The notes beneath the pieces are model-generated. The model was not told the DNA's origin. It did no database searches and saw nothing but the letters and a program-made list of their open reading frames with translations. This document shows positions 26,393-38,794 of a stretch of 64,000 nt of DNA, one piece after another. This stretch comes from Tipula vernalis (taxonomy: Eukaryota; Arthropoda; Insecta; Diptera; Tipulidae), in NCBI GenBank assembly GCA_958295665.1, contig OY282558.1, forward strand, positions 311,832,092 through 311,896,091. Direction: 5' to 3'. How positions within the stretch are numbered: position 1 is the first letter of the stretch; each line of letters begins with the position of its first letter. The position numbers and the translations under genes are program-made.

Positions 26393-27974
26393 TTATTATT
26401 ATTTACTGGAGGGCCATGTGGGCGATAAGCCACCTCGCACCGCGACCTAAAAGATCTATTGTGCTGGACCTTACTTAATTATCCGTCCAGTCAATATTCA
26501 GGCTCTTAATGAATCTGACAATACTACTGGCCGGTACAAGATACATACTATCCGGGCTCATTGTTCTCCCTCCTAAATGTTGCAGTCTTTGCTGGAAAAT
26601 GGCTGGGCAATGGCATAGAACATGTTCCGCTGATTCCGCTTCCAGACCGCAGAAGCGGCATCCATCTGTCGTACTTAGGCCCATCTTCTTAAGGTGATAC
26701 CTTAAGGGGACATGACCTGTGAGGAAGCCAGTAAGCAGCCTCAACTCAGGTTTCCTAAGTCCAAGACACTCCTTAACCCTGACAGACGAAGGTGATATAA
26801 ATTTCTTCGCCTGCCGTAAACCTGGAATTCTGCGCCAGTAGGAGGACTTTTGAACATCCTCCCAGCGTTTTACCGCTGCTCTAAGGTGTCCCTTAGTGAC
26901 ACCGCAGAAGGGTTCTGGTCCAAAAAATGGAGAGGCAGAACCCTCACGGGCGAGGCCATCAGCTGCCTCGTTTCCTTCGATTCCAGTATGACCCACATAA
27001 GTGTTACCTTATTTGAGCCTGCCAGATGTTTAATAACCTTCAGATAATCCCATACCAGCCTTGACTCAACGGTACAAGACCTAAGAGCTTTTAAGGCTGA
27101 TTGGCTGTCTGATACAATATAAATCTTTGCATCGTTTAGGCCTTTTGCTATGCCTATCCTAGCGCAAAGTTCTATAGCATGTCTGCTTGAAAAACGGTAG
27201 CATTGGTACCCAAGGACTTCGAGAGGGTAGTGGCCACTCCCGTGTATTCCTATCCCCGCCCCATCTTCCGTTTTTGATCCATCTGTAAACCATACCATGG
27301 ACCCTAGCTGAAATGGTGGTCCACCTGCCCTCCACATATCCCGGTCAGGTAACCTAACACAGAATGGTTTGTGGAAGTCCAGTTTAGCTGGCATACAGTC
27401 GGAAGGCATTCCTATGGTAGGGTCTGTCTGAAATTCCTTAAGGATTTCCATATGACCCACCATATTGCCTGGCTTGATATTTTCTTCAGCCTGCATTTTC
27501 AGGGCCATACTTGCAGCGTCCTTTTTAATATGCAGGTGTAACGGTGTCAGTCCTAGAAGTGTCTCCACCCCCGCGGTTGGACATGACTTCATTGAGCCCG
27601 TAACACCGGTGCAGGCTACACGCTGAACCTTATTCAATAAGGTTTGCGTTGTCTTCTGCTCAGTTTTAGGCCACCATACAACCGATGCGTAGGTGACCAT
27701 ATGCCTAATGATTGTAAGAAATGACCAGTAGATCATTTTTTGTTGTAGTCCCCAAGTACGCCCATAGAGTCTTTGACAGGCCCAGAGAGCCTTGATGGCT
27801 CTATTTTGAACTTTCAACAAATGATGGTTCCAGTTCAGTCTTTGATCTAGGATAACCCCTAGATATTTAACCTCGCTGGAAAAAGGAACAGTAGTACCGT
27901 TAACGAGGGAGCTGTAAGCGCAAGCTTTGTCCTCCTCGTAAAAGGAACAATGACAGTTTTGCTTGGATTGACAC
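26393..27974 (-). mobile_element. 5'-truncated I-like non-LTR retrotransposon
   Basis: The unit reads on the minus strand from 27,974 to 26,393. It ends in a short (TAA)n tail (26,393-26,403) and is bounded by the 8-bp duplication TTTAGTTA. A trinucleotide TAA tail plus an RNase H domain downstream of RT is the pattern of the I group. Only the last ~1.6 kb was inserted, so the endonuclease and most of the RT are missing, as expected from incomplete target-primed reverse transcription. It is visibly less AT-rich than its surroundings, which fits a fairly recent arrival. Confidence 0.85.
26475..27970 (-). pseudogene. ORF2 C-terminal part: RT thumb, RNase H, Cys/His end
   Basis: Reading down the minus strand, the RT thumb comes first (VKYLGVILDQRLNW, then RTWGL and YASVVWW, about 27,600-27,880). 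RNase H follows with FTDGSKTEDGAGIGI (first Asp), the Glu in SSRHAIELCARIGIAKGL, YIVSDSQSALKAL (Asp) and GHTGIEGNEAADGLA (His and last Asp). The C-terminus carries CRFCGLEAESAEHVLCHCPA, the Cys/His cluster usual after RNase H in I/R1-type elements. The frame is broken near 26,990, where the residues expected between WV and GHTG are missing, consistent with a deletion of about 5 nt. An upstream shift lies near 27,900. The stop is at 26,475. Confidence 0.8.
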
Positions 27975-27982
27975 TTTAGTTA

Positions 27983-30900
27983 CTACGGTACGTAACGGTA
28001 GTAGCGCACGTCATATTATTTTCTAGTTTGATATTTGATGAAATTTTGTCAGCCTTAATTTTTTATTGTGGTCAGATCATTAAATAAGGATTAACATTTT
28101 TTGAGCGGATTATATACGAAGATTCGAATTGCCAGTCCTCTCAACCTTAATATAAGGCAGCACAATCATAATTTGCTCAAAATAATGAAGCTTCCCTGTT
28201 CTGTTTGCCCTTTTTATTATAATCAATCTGCAGATTGCGTACTATTTCCGAGTAAAGGTACATATTAGGTGAAATTTTATGTTCTGGTAGATTCTTATAA
28301 ATTTTTATCACATCAGCAGAATTCATAACAGAATTCAGATCTTCTGAATTAGACATGATTAAATTGAATAATGCAAACTGAAAATGTCAAAATATGTCTC
28401 CATACAGCACTCAAAAAAGCATGTTCACTTATCATTTGTTTGACAATTGCGTATCCCATAGTACCTCTGGCCAAAATATATTTGACATCAGTAAATAAAA
28501 TCCTATGAGGCTTGTAATAATTTCAGAACTGAGCCTTTTTATATCACCTAGAGCATTAAATGTATCAAATATATCCAAGGTACATAAGTTTACATGTGTA
28601 TGATAAAGTTCAAATTGCAAGAATCATTTGTTTTCAACTTGCATTTCAGTAAAATCTGTTGTCATTTAATAATATTATTTGCCATCGGGCTAGTACTCCG
28701 CAATTTCATTTTGTACTCCCCTGTTTAATAACTGCTATTCTAATAATACTTTGACACAATATTTTAACTTATCGGCTTTTGCTTGCAATAATTAAAATAT
28801 TTCGGGGATATCTGGCTTTTTCATAAAGCATTTTTTCAAAGCTCATTTATAATAGTTTCTGTCATTTTCAGGCAAAAACCTATAAAACAATTCTCTTGCA
28901 GTAGTGAATCACTCATTTTAGCAAATAATATCAATTCAAACATATGAAATTTGCAAATTAAATTAATTTAACTTCACCCAGCTATTTGTTCAGAATCGGA
29001 GTGTTAGCTGGTAAAACTTATAAAAAGATAATTTCGAGTTTTTTACAACTTACAACTTTACAGCTTCAGATAAACTCAAAAATGACAGAGATGATTTTAC
29101 CAAAATATTTTATCAATGTTGACCAAATATTTAGATTAGAACCTCCTGAGTACAAAAATTACGCTGCAAGACCAATTATGAGGTCACTTAGCCTTACCGC
29201 ACAAAAACGCTGTGTGGAAAATAAAATGTCTTAAATTTAGATTAGCACTTCTATATAAAAATAATACTGTAAGATAATTTCTGCAGTTAAACATCTCAAA
29301 TCTCAGTGCCACCTAGTTCCATTTGAAGCTGGAAACGTTCTATGCTACCTGGATGGGTGTTCTATGTAAACAAAAGAAAATTGGTAAAACAATGTTTCTG
29401 ATAAATGGCATCAAACCAGAACATCATTAGTGGTGTTCCGCAATATTTATTGAATTTGGCTCTTATTTTATTTACAATAACAAATCCGACCCCAAATAAG
29501 GAGACCTAAGAAATTTTTAGAGCATCAATAATTCGGTTCTATATTAGGAACTACTGATAGAATCGGCTTAATATCTCAGATATAAAATTTCACTAAAAAC
29601 CATTGACAAACGTGCTACATTTGGTGCTGGAACCTGAGAATGTAGGAAGGGCCTGGAGTGGGAATGAAAATAAAAATCAAATTTTTCTTTGGCAAATCTG
29701 ATTTCCGGAAATTTGTTTCTAAAAACCAAAGGGTCATTTTAGTGTCTTGCAATATTTGTTGAATTCTGGCCATGTTTCATTTAAGAAACTTCATCCCTGA
29801 CCCAAATTATACTGCTGTGATTACGCACAAATTCCATTGAAATTTTTTTTCTGACTTAACCAAAATATTTGATGATCAATGAATTAATTGTAACACCTCC
29901 AAATTATTAATCAAGTTAGCGGGTTTAAAACTTTTCTAGAAGAGATTTCACCATGTGCATGAATTGTGACCAGTCGTTGCCACCCAACCAACTTTATATA
30001 GAAATTTTTTCAGACTTCGTCTAGGTTTAGTAATTTATGACCTGGTCACCCTACGTACCTACCGTGTTATCGTCTGGCAATGACATTTCTTTAAATTGTA
30101 CCAAAATATCTTCCAATTATGACAAACATATTTGCATATTTGACGTATCTGAATTGGGCATATTTGCCAAAATTCCGATGTTGAAAGTGAAAAGGGTTCG
30201 AAGCTAAAGTTTCGCTGATCGGTATTCTTCTCTACGAGAAAAACTTAAAAATCTCAAAACGATAATCTAAAACCATCTGTGATTTCGTGGAAAGTTGTGG
30301 CCATTTTAAAATACTATTTAGCTCGAGCAGTATACAGAGAGCTTAACGCTTTAACCGTAAAATAGATAAAGAGCTCTAAACCAATAAATGAAACAGTTTT
30401 CTTTTAATATTTAAATTTGAATCAAAAACAACAACAATTATTTGTGTCTAAGGTGTAACAATCGCATTTCGTATGCAGTCCCATCTGTCTAGAAATACTC
30501 CCTTGAAAATTTGAAACATACTCCGTTTAATATTTTCAGAGCGACATCACTGAATGCAACCCGTACAATTCAATAAATCAATGACTATAGCCTAAAACTT
30601 TTTGGTCCTTTAGAATATTTGTTGTATATCATGCAGTTATTAATAAAAACTTTTATTTTAGTCTTCTTTATCGATGAGGATGCATTTCGGAACTCATCTA
30701 GTTTATCGGTAAATATTTTTAATATCTCTGCGGTAAAAGCTCTTTACCGCCATTTTTAATTTAATAAAATGTAACTTTACTTTTTTACTTTAAATTGCTG
30801 CTGCTGCTTTAACAATTCTTTTGCGCTCTTTTTTAATTGAATTGCATTTATTTGAGGTTCAGTTTTAAATTAGCAATAAAGTGGGTAACATGTCCCAAAA

Positions 30901-31429
30901 ACGTAAAACTATGGTTTCGCCAAATATGTTTATAGCTGTTAATTTAAAACGATTTAGAAGCAGATCGATTTAGAATAAGTAATGTATATTGTCACTCTTT
31001 GCTTTTGCTAATTCACACAAGGCTTAAAATGCTAGTCTATAATCTTCATTGTTAGGTTTTCCCTGTGCCGACTTTTTTAAATCTCATTGAATTTGCAATA
31101 GCGTCAAGGCTGATATCTTGCATTTTGTGTCAGAAAATTGAGTTAACCTCCAATTCTCTGTACTAAAGATACTGTCCCAAGCATCATTACGTTTAAAACC
31201 GAAATTTAAGATATTGTGTTGCATATCTGATGACTTAACAACACTTACTTGCTTTTGCCTATAATATTTTTCGTATTTATTTTTGTATTGTATGTTTAGT
31301 AAGAATATCGTAAAATAATGTTACCTCGTTCACACGCTCTTTTAGAAGCAACAATACTACTTCTTCTAGTAGAGTTGTTTCGAAATTCCATAATTTAATC
31401 ACACAAATAATTGCCGTCTTCGTTCGACA
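27983..31429. other. No recognisable gene
   Basis: The open frames at 28,432-28,620 (minus) and 28,986-29,234 (plus) are under 85 codons and match nothing I recognise. No transposon ends or long repeats were evident. From about 31,000 on the sequence may already be the start of repeat family F copy 2, but I could not align it. Confidence 0.4.
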
Positions 31430-32100
31430 CATGAAATAATTTGATTTAAATTTGTTTGACTTAATGAAATACCAGCTTTTCTTCTCTCGAAGTCCCCATT
31501 GTTGCAGCTTATTTAAAAAAAATGCTCAATTTCTTCAAGTGTAAACACCTTTTGAAGTTGATAGAACATTTCTTTCTTGTTATTATTTTAACGAAAATAA
31601 TTTTAAAGGGAAATCGAACAAACAAAAAATTGCAGTTACCGAAATTAATTTTCTAATTTTTACAGTTCTAGACATTTTTAGAGTAAAATTTCCTATGGCG
31701 CAACTTTCGGGTAGTTGCAATTATTACTTGTTACGTTAAGCGAGTTGGTTTTGTATTTTCTATCAAATTCTTTAGAAAAGCGGTAAAACTAACGAATATT
31801 TTGAATGTTTATTTAACGGTAATTTACAAAATGTTGTGCTGTCTCGCCTATTTCTACTGATAAAGGTCTTTGTCGGATAATTTTTTATAAACTTATTGTA
31901 TTGCAAATGAGATACGTAATAAATCAAAACTTTCACTCATTTTGCTGCTGGAAATTGTCGACGCTTTGTCTTCATTATTGACATTGTCTACTTTATTGAC
32001 ACCATATTTTGAATTGTCTACATACATTATCGACACGGGTAACCAATTGATTAATTACTTCTTGTAGACTATGCGGCACAACACTGGTTTACACCTATTT
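31430..32100. repeat. Interspersed repeat family F, copy 2
   Basis: acatgaaataatttgattta near 31,430 matches 41,257. The run tttctttcttgttattattt with acgaaaataattttaaaggg (31,571-31,611) matches 21,688-21,727, and gtagactatgcggcacaaca (32,067) matches 22,117. This copy lacks most of the body of copies 1 and 3. Around 31,955-32,200 motifs such as gtagacaat and gacaatgtctac recur in both orientations. Confidence 0.55.
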
Positions 32101-32310
32101 GGAAATATTCTACACCCAAATGACGACAATAGCGTAGACAATCGTTTTCGACGTAGATAATGAAGACAATACGTAGAAAACGTAGAAAATTCGGAGACAA
32201 ATAAAATTGTATTTTTGTTGTGGGTTTTTCCATTGAATAGAATTCCAAATTTATGGGAAAAATATTACGCTCATATTTGTAGTTCCGAAATAATCCATAA
32301 AAGCTGGGTG

Positions 32311-32462
32311 GCTATTTGGGAATTCGATTCGAACGTGATCGAGTCTTCGATATATTAGATTCCTATTTGAATTGAATCAGATTCATTCGTGTCTTATTTA
32401 AATCAAATATGATTCTTATACATCGAAGACTCGATCACGTTCGAATCGAATTCTCAAATAGC
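32311..32462. mobile_element. Small MITE with 41-bp inverted repeats
   Basis: 32,311-32,351 and 32,422-32,462 are inverted repeats of 41 bp with one mismatch, starting gctatttgRgaattcgattc. The ~70-bp interior contains looser gattcctatttgaatt/aaatcaaatatgattc inverted motifs. A poly-C run follows at about 32,466-32,482. No clear target duplication is visible, so the superfamily is not assigned. Confidence 0.7.
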
Positions 32463-32504
32463 TCCCCGCCCCCCCCCCCCCCTCCTCCGAGTATCGATAA
32501 CATA

Positions 32505-32635
32505 AAGCAAGAAGGCCCGAAATCAAAGGTACATTACGTTTGCAATTAACAAACGAATTAAATCAAACACAGTATACGACGTCATTTCTCCGGAATAATA
32601 AGAAACACTAAATATGATTTATTTGATGATTTTTT
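32505..32635. repeat. Dispersed repeat family G, copy 2
   Basis: Second copy of the repeat at 26,003-26,135, sharing ggcccgaaatcaaag, gtttgcaattaacaaa and atatgatttatttg-like blocks in order. Confidence 0.5.
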
Positions 32636-32963
32636 AACTTACACCGATGCTTCGATGGCTTTATTCCATCATCATCAGAGTGTTTTTTAAGAAAAATGTC
32701 ATTTCACTTCAAGTGCGTACTAGGTTTTAGCGTAGAAATAGAAAATGAACTTACGAGTATATGAGTGTGCCAAACAAACCAATAAAAACGCCACCAGCAT
32801 GCTTGTAATTTCCCTAGCTGTTTAAGTGCTTTGTTGTTAGCTTCTTTCGCTTTTTATGTAACACATTTTTTACAACATTTGGGGGGGTTTCAGGGTGTCC
32901 CGGAAGTGCATTGGGTCCTAAACTTTTTTTTTGTGTTCTGTTGAGGGTTGAAAAAGATGTGTA

Positions 32964-33361
32964 TGTTGTGCATGATACCAATTATTGTGTATTATAATGG
33001 CTTTGTTTAGGGGATATTTAGGGTTCGGGAAACTGGTTGAATATCAAATCACAAATTAGTAAATTTAACTTAATCATTTTACATTAATTCACAATTTTGT
33101 TTAGTTTTTAGTTATAAATAATTTTTTGCAACTATAGGTTTATATTTAATTCAATTTATTTATTTATTGTTTTCTTTTATGAAATTGTATCTCTTTATTT
33201 TTGTATATATTTATTATTTATTTATTTGTTTAATAATTATCAGATGATTTACAATTTTTGACTGCCTATGGTTTTTATAAGCTAATTTTTAAATGTTTTT
33301 TTTTGTTTAGATTGGGTATTCAAACCTAAAATTTTTAAAATTAGTCGATTGCTACACTACA
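32964..33361 (-). repeat. 3' LTR of the Gypsy element
   Basis: On the plus strand it runs from tgttgtgcatgatacc to gctacactaca and aligns along its length with 37,600-38,017, with substitutions and small gaps. On the element strand it starts TGTAGTG. It is preceded there by the polypurine-like TTGGGGGG (33,362-33,369), the expected primer for plus-strand synthesis. The LTR is ~20 bp shorter than its partner. Confidence 0.85.
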
Positions 33362-33688
33362 CCCCCCAAGGGGGAATTTATAATTTTATGAAATAGGAAA
33401 AAAAACTAATTGTAATAATTCATATAATAATTAATACTCATAAATATCAATTATAATTTTAGTGTTAGCAAATTAATAAAGAAAGGCTTAAATTAATTCT
33501 AACCTATACATACATAATAAATTTAATTCTTTACATTTTTTTTTTATCTATTTATTTCATCCAACATCTACGACAGCACTATCAAACAGTTTCAATCTAT
33601 TATTATGGACTATTTCATGTGTTTAAAATTAAATTTGAACTAACAGAGATTTCTTTCGAATTTTTGATTAAAGATTAGTCGGAATTAA

Positions 33689-33910
33689 TCGTGTCCAGCA
33701 TTGGCTCTCAGAAGGCACAAACACTTAGGTAAGTTCAGGATGGACTGCCTCTCGGATCTCGAAAGCATTCAAGTGCGGGACGTCTTACGCTACATAAGTA
33801 GCTCGAAATGGTTCCAATAGGGGTAAAAGGAGATACATCCTGTGGTATCACAATGGACCGTCACCGGTCTAAGTGTGCGTAAGCAGCCACTCCAACCTAA
33901 CCTAACCTAA
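33689..33910 (+). mobile_element. 5'-truncated non-LTR insertion inside the Gypsy element
   Basis: From tcgtgtccagcattggctct to the ending cctaacctaacctaa this is nearly identical to 39,020-39,242. It holds only the last ~110 bp of coding sequence, the short 3' UTR and the CCTAA-repeat tail. It lies in the orientation opposite to the Gypsy element and must be younger than it. The target duplication is not clear because the tail and flank both start TAA. Confidence 0.85.
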
Positions 33911-33999
33911 CCTAATAATTTCATTAAAAATTTGATTGGAATTATAAGTTTTTGGAATGTTTTCTAGATTAAGTTGACTTTTAGCACGAGTTACTATAT

Positions 34000-34960
34000 C
34001 AACGTCTATGTCACTGGGTCTTTCAATTCGTAAAAGTGTATCAGCAAGGACAAGTTGTTTTCCAGGTTTATATTGAATTTCAAAATAAAATTCTCCTAGT
34101 TGAACACGCCATCTGATTCGAATTGAATTAGGATTAGGAGTTGAAAATAAATAGGTTAGTGGTTTATGATTTGTAATATCAATAAATGTACGCCCATAAA
34201 CGTAAGGTCAAAAACGCTTAGCTCATATTTCTGTCTTCTGAGTTTGTAATTTGAGATAAAACAGCTCCAGTCGGGGAACTGTAAAATTGGTGAACTGGTG
34301 AAAATTATTTTTAGAATATTAAATGATTCATCTGCAAAAGCATTCCACTGAAATGTTTTTGGTTTTCCTCTTTTAAGAACGATCAAAGGTTCGATTCGAT
34401 TATATCACCATAATTTTTTATAAGTGATCTGTAGTAACCTGTAAGTCCGATGACAGAATCTAGAATGGATTTGTTTATTGGTTTAGGAAAATTTAAAATA
34501 GAATCGATTCACTTGTAATTAGATAACCTAAATATTTAATTTCGCACCGTAACAAATTGCATTTAGTTGGTTGCAGGTTTAAATTAAATTTGCGAAAATA
34601 TTGAAGAACTTCGACGAGTTTTTGGTTATGATCGGTTAAATCGTATCCATAGATAACGACATCGTCTAAATATACAAAACATTTAAAACAATTTATTTCT
34701 GACAAAACGTGATTCATCAGTCTTTGGAAAGTACCCGGTGCCCCTTTTAATCCAAAGGCATCCTAAAGTAATGTGAAAATGGCCCATATCAGTGCTAAAA
34801 CCAATCTTTTCTTTATCATCCGGATCTGACATACTTGGTGATAACCACTAGCAAGGTCTAGGGTAGTGAAATAATTTGAACTACCTAATTGTTCCAATAT
34901 TTCGTTTATGTCGGATGAGGAAATACATTATCAATAGTAATTTCGTTTAATTTGCGAAAG
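34000..34960 (-). pseudogene. Gypsy pol relic: reverse transcriptase and start of RNase H
   Basis: On the minus strand FTTLDLASGYHQV (about 34,840-34,880) is RT motif A, AFGLKGAPGTFQRLMNHVLS is the block before the active site, and CFVYLDDVVIYG (about 34,660) carries the YxDD-type catalytic aspartates. ECxKxL-like TKCNLLRCEIKYLGYLI follows. The frame 34,156-34,386 has FQWNAFADESFNILK and SSPILQFPDWS, the usual RT/RNase H connection. Frameshifts near 34,770-34,830 and stops near 34,490 and 34,390 break it. Confidence 0.8.
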
Positions 34961-35793
34961 TCGACAACTAAACGCGATTTTTTTTTTTTTTTTTTTTTTT
35001 TTAGTTGAGTTAGACTTCTTCGGAACTATCAATAATGTGAAATTTCATGGACTAACACTGGGTTCGAAAATTGAATCATCCAGCGTTTGTTGTATTTGCG
35101 AATCTATCTCATGGTAGATTGCGGTAATCGGTATTGTTTTTTTGTTAATTGGTTGAGCGTTATTTAAAATTGAAATTTTATGATAAACTGTGTTAGTAGC
35201 AGATAGCTTATCGTCTCGAAAATAAAAAAACATCATTAAATTGGCGATAAATATTTCGCATTGATATTTTTTCTTCGCTGTTTAAATGACTAATATCAAT
35301 TTCTTCATCTAATTTTCTAAGACGTTCTTCAAATGTATTTGTCCATTCCGATAAATGATATACTTCATAATTGTCTATATTTGCTTTAGTAATAACTAGA
35401 TCTTTAAGTTCTACTTCACGTACCTACTCGTTATTATTAATTATACAAAAAACAGCATTGTTATTTGATGGTTTTATAATACAGTTTGCGAGGAAAGCAC
35501 CAAGTGTTTATTGTTGAGACGGGCAGAAATACTCTTGGTCATTAGTTGAATTAATAGGTAAGTTAATATACATTTCTGACCTTTTCGGAATAAAGATTTT
35601 TTGAATTTGATTGAAAATAATTGGTATGGTAAATTTAAGGTTATTATTTATAATTTCTAAAGTTTTATTTTCATAATCAATTTTGCACTTATAGTTTTCC
35701 AAAAAAATCTTTCCCTAAAATTCCTGAACATGTTATGGGTAACGAATTTTGAACAATATGAAATTTTTGATACCTTGAATGAAAATTGTTTTT

Positions 35794-36309
35794 TCAGGAT
35801 AGCACATTGCTTCTTGACTTAAAAATTCTTTTTTTTATAAGACTTATGTCGGCACCTGTGTCAATTAAAAAGTTACAATTATTATTACGACATATATCTA
35901 AATTTAATTGAACATATTTTGAATTAGGTGAATTTTCATTAATCAATAAGATACTGGTTGATTGGTTGGTATTTGTTTTTGTTGACTTTGAATTTGAACT
36001 TGCAAGATTAAAATCATTTCCAGCTGAATTACGACTGAGTTGGTCTTGAACACGAATTTGTTCTAAATTTTGGATCCGAACAGCTGTGTTCGATTTTTTG
36101 GATCCCACTTGGTTTTCCGAAGTTTGTGATTGGTTGATGACTTGAGCATTGGATGATGTTTGACCTTGTTGTGTAGATGCATTGAATTTTTTTTTGTAGC
36201 ACTCGGAAATGTTATGTCCATTTCGTTTACAATAATTACATGTTAATTTTGTACTATAGAGTAGTTGGAATATTTGTTGGTAAACTACGATTTTGATTTG
36301 GATTTGCAT
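35794..36309 (-). pseudogene. Gag zinc knuckle and aspartic protease of the Gypsy element
   Basis: The 171-codon frame carries CNYCKRNGHNISEC, a CX2CX4HX4C nucleic-acid-binding knuckle (residues about 24-37). A long S/T/N/Q-rich linker follows, and near the C-terminus comes NFLIDTGADISLIKK, the DTGA catalytic motif of a retropepsin. Gag and protease sit in one frame here. Upstream frames (36,328-36,630 and 36,732-36,953, minus) are the decayed N-terminal Gag. An ATG near 36,923 before TENIETLKLPNRDVNRP is a plausible start. Confidence 0.75.
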
Positions 36310-37599
36310 TTTGTAATATGTCTAAATTTAAATATTGATTATCATAGAAATAACATTATTTAGCCTGGAATTAGAGAAAGGGATAGTTCTGTTGCTTCTT
36401 TGGTAACAGTTTTCAAAACGAACATGTGATTTTATTTTGATCACTTTTACTGTAATTTTGAAATGGTTTGTGACAATTTCTTCTTCAGTTTTAAATTTTT
36501 TTCCTTTGTCAAAATTTTTATAACAGACTACTTCATACGCTTGGTTACACAATTTTGTTTTTAACATGTTCATGAACAACGAATTTCCCTTTGGATCTTC
36601 AATTTGAGACCAAAACAGTTTTATGTACAAACAAATTTATGTATTTCCGTATGTTTTCCATCGAAAAACGAAATAATTTTAAGTGCATTACTAATTTTTA
36701 AATCCATTTTACCTTCAGATTCAATTTTTTTTTATAACAACAAAAATTCGTTCGAATGTAATACAAAATTTACTTTTGGTTTACTTTTGGATAAATTACC
36801 GACCGTCTTAGCAAAACTTTCGTCTTCAACACCATTTAAAGATAAATTTGAATTCGAAGGATAATCTAAAACAGGACGATTAACATCACGATTTGGGAGC
36901 TTTAATGTTTCAATATTTTCAGTCATAAAAACAATATGTTTAAAAATTTTCATTTAACACATGAGTTTGCAAAATTATTGAATGGTGAATTTATGATAAA
37001 AATGGTTTCGTATATGATGAGTTGCTGCATATTGTATTGTATCGGTGTGTTGAACGATGGTATTAAGTCTAATGTTGATTTATATTGATGTCGATTTACG
37101 CCATGTGGTTTTATTTTTTTTTCCTTACAACTTGATTTAGCGGCACCAATAATTTTGATTTTTATACTTTTTTTATGATTTGCAAATTTGATTTCATTTA
37201 TTGATAATGTATAGCAATAAAAGTATTGTTTTAGATTTAAATAATGCAAATAAAAATTTGTTGTTGTTTTTTCTTTTTGTTTTTAAATTTTCGTGAGAAT
37301 CGTAATCACTGCTTAGACGTATATTTTTTATGCATTTATACGTCATATATTATTATTTTATGTAAATTAATTGATTTTAAAATTATGAATTGAATTTTAT
37401 AATTATAATATTATTGTATATGAATTTCACGTACAATATGTTTTATATTTAAATTTGTATTATATGAAACATTTGATTTTTATTTTATTTTATTTTTCTA
37501 AACACTTTAAGTTTAACATTAATTTATTACTTTAGTGAATTAAGTTCCAACATAATTAGGTAAAGCTTCTCGATTTATTAGACATTTTATTGTCACCAT

Positions 37600-38017
37600 T
37601 GTTGTGTATGATACTAATTATTGTGGATTATAATGGCTCTGTTTAGCAGATATTTAGGGTTTGGGAAACAGATGAACCGTTTCAAAATCAAATCACAAAC
37701 TAATAAATTTAATTTAATAATTATACATTTATTCACAATTTTGTTTTGTTTTTAGTTATAAATAATTTTTTACAGTTATAGGTTTATATTTAATTCAATT
37801 TATTTATTTATTGTTTTTTTTTATGAAATTGAATCTCTTTATTTTTGTGTATATCTTATTTATTTATTTGTTTAATAATTATCAGATGATTTACAATTTT
37901 TGACTGTCTACTTTATAATAATTGTGGGTTTTTATAAGCTAATTTTGAAATGTTTTTGTTGTTTAGATTCGGTATTTAAACCTAAAATCTTTAAAATTAG
38001 TGGATTGCTGCACTACA
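37600..38017 (-). repeat. 5' LTR of the Gypsy element
   Basis: It pairs with 32,964-33,361. On the plus strand it runs from tgttgtgtatgatact to gctgcactaca. On the element strand the sequence just after the LTR reads atggtgacaataaaatg, where a tRNA primer-binding site is expected. Its first bases TGGTGAC are compatible with one, but I cannot assign the tRNA. Confidence 0.85.
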
Positions 38018-38781
38018 TGTGCCAAGTTTCAAAACTGCATCAATTTTGCTTTTTTAAATGTACACTGGATTCGAAACAAAATATTTAATACTTGAACTAC
38101 CACAAATTGAACGTAAAGCCTAGTTCTCGTTAGTCAGTTACTTGAATTCAAGCAACTTGAACCTATTTGACCAATACACGTGTAATTTTACTTGACTTCA
38201 AGTTTCAAGTAAAGTAGAAGGCCTTTCAACTTTTGTATTCAAGTTGAGTCATCTGAGATGAGCCACATTATAAAATTTAGTGGTGTGGAAAGTACTTTAC
38301 CAAAATAGTTAAGTTAAATTTTTTGACATCTACAAAGTGAAGTTGTGCAGAAATCATATTTTTTTTGGAAATTTACCAATCCTATGAAGTTATGTGGAAC
38401 ATCGGCTCAACTTTTTATTCGACGGCATTTTAAGTAACTACTTGATTAAATTAACAATGAATATATATGAGCGCAAACTTGAATTCAATTTAGTTGAATT
38501 GAAGTACTTCAAATCAACTAATAAGAACGAGGCTTAATTTAATTTAGAAGAATGCATTGTAATTGGGAATCTTCTTGAACATTTAATTTTTTTTTTTTTT
38601 TTTTATAAATGTTGCCAATGGCTTTATTCTTGAATCTTTCTACATAAGAAACTCACAAGAAACAATCAAATCTTAAGCTAAAAATTATTACATATTTTAA
38701 GTCTTAACCAATGTTAATACTTATTGTTAGTGCTCACAATAAACATTTAATAAATTTGGATTTTAATATTTTTCTTTGTCT

Positions 38782-38794
38782 TAATACTGTAGCA
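38782..38794. repeat. Target-site duplication of the non-LTR element (left)
   Basis: taatactgtagca here is repeated exactly at 39,240-39,252. The first taa is ambiguous with the tail, so the certain duplication is tactgtagca. Confidence 0.85.

Larger units (their letters stand above)
32964..38017 (-). mobile_element. Ty3/Gypsy-type LTR retrotransposon, decayed, full-length
   Basis: Two direct LTRs (32,964-33,361 and 37,600-38,017) bound a ~4.2-kb interior read on the minus strand. In order it holds Gag with a CCHC knuckle, an aspartic protease motif, RT and the RT/RNase H connection. Both LTRs begin tgt and end aca. Flanking tgtgta (32,958-32,963) and tgtgcc (38,018-38,023) could be a diverged target duplication. 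I could not identify integrase between 33,362 and 34,000, and that part was hit by a non-LTR insertion. Many stops, frameshifts and a 25-T run (34,978-35,002) show it is inactive. Confidence 0.85.

Noticed and set aside
26850..27047. Plus-strand frames over 26,509-27,047
   Set aside because: They lie antisense to the RNase H and Cys/His region of the I-like element.
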